From: Clostridiales bacterium
GTDB lineage: Bacteria > Bacillota > Clostridia > Tissierellales > Sedimentibacteraceae
NCBI GenBank assembly: GCA_003457065.1
Contig: DMJQ01000196.1
Location: 13,644-20,712 of the forward strand
Direction of reading: 5' to 3'
Length of the DNA stretch: 7,069 bases
Below the pieces are notes generated by a model. That model did no database searches, was not told the DNA's origin, and was given only the letters and a program-made list of their open reading frames with translations. A program made the translations under genes and the position numbers. Each line of letters opens with the position of its first letter. Position 1 is the first letter of the stretch. This document shows positions 6,377-7,069 of the stretch, in pieces.

Positions 6377-6742
6377 ATGAGTGAAGATAAAGAATTGTTC
6401 GGCTGCGACTGCGGCGACGATGATTGCGGATGTGGCTGCGGCTGCGGAGATCATGAAGAAGAAATAATGACCATTACACTTGAAGACGGCACAGAGGTTG
6501 AGTGTGCCATCATTGCGATTTTCCCTGTGGAAGATAAAGATTACATAGCTTTGTTGCCATTGGAAAACCAGGAGGATGGCGAAGTTTATCTTTACGGATT
6601 CGAGGAATATGAAGACGGTACATTTGAACTTTTAAGCATTGAATCAGATAAAGAATATGAAGGCGTTACAAAAGCCTTTGATGAAATTCTTGATGAAGCA
6701 GAGCTTGATGAGTTATTCGACGAAGACGAAGATTTAGAATAA
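6377..6742 (+). CDS. DUF1292 family protein with Cys-rich N-terminus
   Basis: This is a 121-residue, strongly acidic soluble protein of unknown function. Residues about 29-115 match the small Firmicutes family DUF1292 (Bacillus YrzB type): MTITLEDGTEVECAI, then IFPVEDKDYIALLPLE, then GEVYLYGFEEYEDGTFELL and a C-terminal acidic helix. Before this domain is an unusual segment with six cysteines (C10, C12, C17, C19, C21, C23) and H26, interleaved with Gly and Asp, which resembles a metal-binding tail. There is no signal peptide or membrane segment. ATG 6377 is preceded by AAGGA at 6361-6365. It is a single-gene unit with a hairpin leader and a terminator. Family members that I recall lie near alaS and ruvX, which is not the case here. 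The family call is fairly firm; any metal role is inference. Confidence 0.85.
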   Translation: MSEDKELFGCDCGDDDCGCGCGCGDHEEEIMTITLEDGTEVECAIIAIFPVEDKDYIALLPLENQEDGEVYLYGFEEYEDGTFELLSIESDKEYEGVTKAFDEILDEAELDELFDEDEDLE

Positions 6743-6758
6743 AAATTCTGATAGACAA

Positions 6759-6782
6759 AAAAGACAGCTCACGCTGTCTTTT
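6759..6782 (+). terminator. intrinsic terminator of the DUF1292 gene
   Basis: AAAAGACAGC (6759-6768) pairs perfectly with GCTGTCTTTT (6773-6782) around a TCAC loop, 16 nt after the stop codon. The U-tract is short (four Ts). Confidence 0.8.
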
Positions 6783-6796
6783 ATTGTATATACAAT
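6783..6796. repeat. 14-bp perfect palindrome ATTGTATATACAAT
   Basis: This self-complementary site lies between two converging terminators. With no spacer loop it is more likely a chance AT-rich palindrome or a protein site than an RNA hairpin. Confidence 0.4.
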
Positions 6797-6800
6797 CAGT

Positions 6801-6831
6801 AAAGCTCTCGAAACATGCTTCCGAGAGCTTT
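6801..6831 (-). terminator. probable terminator of the NifX-type gene
   Basis: AAAGCTCTCG (6801-6810) pairs perfectly with CGAGAGCTTT (6822-6831), with an 11-nt loop. It lies 12 nt past the minus-strand stop. The T-tract on that strand is only three Ts, so termination may be weak or helped by the next hairpin. Confidence 0.65.
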
Positions 6832-6843
6832 AAGTATCCTTGA

Positions 6844-7069
6844 TTAATTTCCGCAGTGATGGTCGTGTCCGCCGCAGCTGTGTTCTCCGCAGTCATCGCC
6901 GTGGTGTTCGCCGTGGTGGCTGCAGGTAGCTTCAGAATTGAATTCCAGTTTTCCTGCAAGCAATGCTTCAACAGCCTTGTCCGTGTCTCCCGACACACCA
7001 CCGTAAAGTTTTATGCCCGCCTCTGACAAAGCTCTTTTGGCTCCGCCGCCAATACCTCCGCATATGAGA
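6844..7069 (-). CDS. NifX/NifB-type FeMo-cofactor domain protein, 5' partial
   Basis: Only the last 74 residues lie in the window; the start is beyond 7069. The visible part is the C-terminal half of a dinitrogenase iron-molybdenum cofactor domain (PF02579 type): ICGGIGGGAKRALSEAGIKL, then YGGVSGDTDKAVEALLAGKL. A 26-residue tail follows with 4 Cys and 8 His (CSHHGEHHGDDCGEH, then SCGGHDHHCGN), which looks like a metal-binding extension. Such small proteins are common in anaerobes that do not fix nitrogen, and their role is unclear; metal-cluster carrying or storage is inferred from the domain. A TTG at 7029 could serve as a start, but the domain continues upstream of it in the same frame, so the gene is truncated by the window, not short. 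It converges on the DUF1292 gene. Confidence 0.88.
   Translation of the reverse strand, partial: LICGGIGGGAKRALSEAGIKLYGGVSGDTDKAVEALLAGKLEFNSEATCSHHGEHHGDDCGEHSCGGHDHHCGN

Noticed and set aside
6666..7001. 111-codon minus-strand open frame overlapping the DUF1292 and NifX-type genes
   Set aside because: It runs out of frame through two recognised genes and two hairpins.
1..7069. CRISPR array, phage module, defence island or IS transposase
   Set aside because: No regularly spaced repeats, no transposase or integrase domains and no nuclease or toxin-antitoxin pairs are present on either strand.

Overview
The window looks like a chromosomal segment from a low-GC Gram-positive anaerobe of the Clostridia or Tissierellia type. 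The pointers are a T-box leader in front of argS, a DUF1292 protein, a NifX-type protein with a His/Cys-rich tail, strong GGAGG-like ribosome binding sites and AT-rich sigma-A promoters. The genus is inference; the sequence does not prove it.

Layout, left to right. (1) 21-1263, plus strand: a metal-dependent amidohydrolase of the imidazolonepropionase / Xaa-Pro dipeptidase-like group. A one-base excess in an A run at 569-574 splits it into two frames. A terminator follows, and its U-tract also forms one arm of a 45-nt near-perfect palindrome (1318-1362). (2) 1363-1470: a short unexplained stretch that may supply the 3' end of the next gene. (3) 1471-2172, minus: a class I SAM-dependent methyltransferase with its own promoter. 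(4) 2314-4080, minus: arginyl-tRNA synthetase (argS), ended by a 15-bp perfect-stem terminator and preceded by a full T-box riboswitch (4126-4346) and promoter. (5) 4553-6043, plus, divergent from argS: an IMP dehydrogenase (guaB). Its active-site residues fall at the same residue numbers as in the enzyme of the protozoan parasite Tritrichomonas foetus, including residues linked to poor mycophenolic acid binding. (6) 6153-6229, minus: tRNA-Pro(GGG) with promoter and terminator. (7) 6377-6742, plus: a DUF1292 protein with a six-cysteine N-terminal cluster. (8) 6844-7069, minus, cut by the window edge: a NifX/NifB-type iron-molybdenum-cluster domain protein with a His/Cys-rich tail.

Most units are single genes with their own promoter and terminator, so this is not one operon. 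Housekeeping functions dominate: translation (argS, tRNA-Pro) and guanine nucleotide synthesis (guaB). I see no phage, CRISPR, IS transposase or defence system. The points most worth a second look are the T. foetus-type IMPDH, the frameshift beside the probable metal-bridging lysine of the amidohydrolase, the palindrome and unexplained segment at 1318-1470, and two facing genes whose products both carry metal-binding-like tails.
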